Source: Undibacterium paludis (GTDB lineage: Bacteria; Pseudomonadota; Gammaproteobacteria; Burkholderiales; Burkholderiaceae_D). Taken from it: 64,000 nucleotides of DNA. The notes under the pieces are model-generated. The model ran no database searches, was not told where the DNA came from, and saw only the letters and a program-made list of their open reading frames with translations. The position numbers were made by a program, and so were the translations under genes. The stretch covers positions 186,001 to 250,000 of the forward strand of contig NZ_JAKZHX010000008.1 of NCBI RefSeq assembly GCF_022568815.1, read 5' to 3'. Shown here one piece after another: positions 62,154 through 64,000 of this stretch (its first letter is position 1; each line of letters opens with the position of its first letter).

Positions 62154-63290
62154 TCAGGCGATGCTGAGTTTCTTTTCCACCGCGTTCTCGCTGTCTGCAT
62201 ACAGCTTGCCTATCTTCTGGAATTCATCGCTGATGCTCATGAAGGCTTCGACGATGTCCGGATCGAAGTGGCGGCCCTTGCCTTCTTTGATGATGTCCAC
62301 CGCCTGCTCATGCGGCAGGGCGGGTTTGTAGACGCGGCGCGAGATCAGGGCGTCGTAGACATCGGCCAGCGCCATCAGGCGGGCTGACAGCGGGATGTTA
62401 TCGCCGGACAGGCCTAATGGATAACCGCTGCCATCCCATTTTTCCTGATGGCTGTAGGCAATTTCCAGTGCGCAACGCAAAAAGTTGCTGGATGTGCCCA
62501 GCATCTGCTCGGCAGCGGCGATGGTGTCCCGCCCCAGTATGGTATGGGTTTTCATGATCTCGAATTCTTCCGGCGTGAGCTGGCCCCGCTTGAGCAGGAT
62601 GCGGTCGGGGATGCCAACCTTGCCGATATCATGCAGGGGGGCAGACTTGAACAATGCTTCTATCATGTCATCATCCAGTACTTCGTAAAAGCGCGGATGT
62701 GTTTGCAGCTTCTGTGCCAGCAGGCGCACATAATGCTGGGTACGGCGGATATGGTTGCCGGTCTCATTGTCGCGTGTCTCGGCCAGCGAGGCCATGGCCA
62801 TGATGGTGACATCCTGCACCACCTGCACCTGGCGGGTGCGCCGTTCAACTTCCTGTGACAGGAAGCTGTTCCTGTCGGCCAGAAAGTCGGCTGCAGCCTT
62901 GAGCTTCAGGTGCGTTTTCACACGCGCATGGACGATGGCAGGCGAAATTGGCTTGATGATGTAGTCGACGGCACCGGCATCAAAGCCGGCCTGTTCATCT
63001 TCCATTTCAGCCATGGATGTCAGGAAGATTACGGGAATGTCTTCCGTCAGGGCAGAATTCTTGAGTTGCCTGCACACTTCAAGCCCTCCAATGCCTGGCA
63101 TCATGACATCGAGCAGGACCAGGTCCGGCAGCGGCTGGCTGGCGATGATCTCCAGCGCCCGTTCACCGCTGTTGGCGACCTTGACCGCATACTTGTCCTT
63201 GAGCAGGCCTGTCATCAGGATGAGATTTTCCGGTGTATCGTCAACGATCAGCAAGGTTTTGCGTTCGCCATCAGCATAGCTGGTATTCAT
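62154..63290 (-). CDS. Response regulator with HD-GYP cyclic-di-GMP phosphodiesterase domain
   Basis: 378 aa. REC domain ~12-130 with IVDDTPEN, phosphoacceptor Asp in VLLDVMMPG (~61), LTSMAEMED and IIKPISP. A short helix links to the HD-GYP domain (~160-360): ETGNHIRRTQHYV, the HD pair in APLHDIGKVGIPD (~217), SHQEKWDGSGYPLGLSG with the GYP motif (~280) and LADVYDAL (~309). It hydrolyses c-di-GMP to GMP when phosphorylated. Overlaps the upstream kinase gene by 4 nt (ATGA), so the two form a signalling pair. Confidence 0.95.
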   Translation of the reverse strand: MNTSYADGERKTLLIVDDTPENLILMTGLLKDKYAVKVANSGERALEIIASQPLPDLVLLDVMMPGIGGLEVCRQLKNSALTEDIPVIFLTSMAEMEDEQAGFDAGAVDYIIKPISPAIVHARVKTHLKLKAAADFLADRNSFLSQEVERRTRQVQVVQDVTIMAMASLAETRDNETGNHIRRTQHYVRLLAQKLQTHPRFYEVLDDDMIEALFKSAPLHDIGKVGIPDRILLKRGQLTPEEFEIMKTHTILGRDTIAAAEQMLGTSSNFLRCALEIAYSHQEKWDGSGYPLGLSGDNIPLSARLMALADVYDALISRRVYKPALPHEQAVDIIKEGKGRHFDPDIVEAFMSISDEFQKIGKLYADSENAVEKKLSIA

Positions 63291-64000
63291 AAGTCCTCCT
63301 GCAAGACTGTACCGGGTTCGGCGCTCTTGCGCCGTAATTGTTCCAGCGCCGCGACAAAATCGAAATTGGTCACATTGCGATTGAATTCGCTAAAATCTTC
63401 ACCGACAAACAAGGTGCTGATGGCAGGTGCATGTTCCAGGAAGTAACTAACTGCTTCACCGTCATTGGCAGCCAGCAGGCTGGTCAGACGGTGCAGATGC
63501 AGGACGGCATCGCCATCTGCAATGTGCGCCGGATGATCTGGCTTGCCAAATGCGTCATTGAGTGCTGCCAGAGAGCGGCCAAGTTCGGATTTGAAGGCAT
63601 CCAGTTCATCACCTGTTGTACCGTAGACCCGCAGGATATGCTCGGCCGCTGCCGCACTGGCTTGCAGACGGCGAAACCCGATTGAACCGGCTACACCCTT
63701 GATGGTATGGGCAATGCGCTCGGCAGTTTGCCTGTCATTTGCCTGCAACGCTGCGGACAGGCGCGCAACTGCATCCGCTTCCTTGTCCATGAATTGCCTT
63801 AACAGACTTTCGTAAAGTATGCGATTGCCGCCGGTATGTCGCAGGCCGCTTGCCTGGTCCAGGCCTTCAATCTCAGACAGGGGGCTATCCTTGTTTTTAA
63901 TGTGGCTGTCATTGTGCCGACTGTCACTGCCGCCGCTGGCTGGCGGAGTCACTGCCTTGCCGGACTGGTCGGGCAATTTGAGCCAGCGCGCCAGGGTCTG
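63287..64000 (-). CDS. Hybrid sensor histidine kinase, C-terminal part with Hpt domain (cut by window edge)
   Basis: 237 codons are visible; the frame is open to base 64000, so the N-terminal kinase part lies outside. The first residues QTLARWLKLPD are the typical end of a receiver domain in such hybrids. An Hpt domain spans ~65-160, with the phosphorylated His in RIAHTIKGVAGSIGFRRLQ (~107). A further ~75 residues follow. Phosphate would pass to the REC domain of the HD-GYP regulator encoded next. The kinase input is not visible. Confidence 0.88.
   Translation of the reverse strand, partial: QTLARWLKLPDQSGKAVTPPASGGSDSRHNDSHIKNKDSPLSEIEGLDQASGLRHTGGNRILYESLLRQFMDKEADAVARLSAALQANDRQTAERIAHTIKGVAGSIGFRRLQASAAAAEHILRVYGTTGDELDAFKSELGRSLAALNDAFGKPDHPAHIADGDAVLHLHRLTSLLAANDGEAVSYFLEHAPAISTLFVGEDFSEFNRNVTNFDFVAALEQLRRKSAEPGTVLQEDL

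Overview
The window reads as a chromosomal segment of a betaproteobacterium of the order Burkholderiales, most likely an Oxalobacteraceae (Undibacterium-like) organism. This is an inference from moderate GC, protein flavour (DUF3106 and DUF3829 proteins, LysR/AraC/Lrp regulators, secreted alpha/beta hydrolases, multi-PAS GGDEF-EAL proteins) and Burkholderiales-type intergenic repeats; no marker gene fixes the genus. No rRNA, tRNA or CRISPR array was seen.

Layout. 1-12.4 kb: membrane ClpP-like protein (cut by the window edge), secreted histidine phosphatase, Ca2+/H+ antiporter, two spondin-domain proteins, a frameshifted HAD remnant, HxlR regulator, M50-like peptidase, MBL-fold hydrolase and a 1164-aa GGDEF-EAL protein. 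12.4-19.4 kb: a gene split by a TA-target MITE, an NPP-type phosphodiesterase, a secreted hydrolase, and an OhrR/MarR regulator with three identical palindromic operators next to an esterase. 19.4-27.3 kb: an Lrp regulator divergent from diaminopropionate ammonia-lyase plus M20 amidohydrolase, then a lipoprotein, AraC regulator, SDR, periplasmic solute-binding protein and a second Lrp. 27.4-31.3 kb: transposase remnant, then cytochrome b561, a QseBC-like two-component system and a small secreted protein truncated by a second MITE. 31.3-37.7 kb: GST, Cache protein, DUF3106 protein, a LysR regulator divergent from a quinone reductase-RidA-class V aminotransferase operon, and a small CSC/CGNPR protein.

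37.9-43.6 kb is the most interesting part: a compact AT-rich operon that looks like a complete graspetide (ATP-grasp RiPP) pathway. It encodes an HlyD-type adaptor, an ABC exporter with an N-terminal C39 peptidase, a 56-aa double-glycine precursor peptide starting with GTG, an MvdC/MvdD-like ATP-grasp ligase, and a secreted DUF6624 protein. A strong hairpin separates precursor and ligase genes, and a third MITE copy lies just downstream. The expected flow is: the ligase forms side-chain ester crosslinks in the core, the C39 domain cuts after Gly-Gly, and the ABC/HlyD pair exports the product. The core has no Cys and no Lys, and lacks the microviridin signature, so it looks like an unassigned graspetide type.

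43.9-64 kb: cupin, AraC regulator, secreted hydrolase, a ~675-bp imperfect palindrome made of two inverted repeat copies, DUF3829 lipoprotein, a large secreted RIFT-barrel protein, MFS exporter divergent from a LysR regulator, ankyrin protein, histidine phosphatase, an ECF sigma factor overlapping or abutting two DUF2892 membrane proteins, a Tat-exported molybdenum oxidoreductase (IorAB type), a MITE with a 7-bp target duplication, gene fossils (M20 and HD-GYP tails), an HD-GYP response regulator and the tail of a hybrid histidine kinase running off the window.
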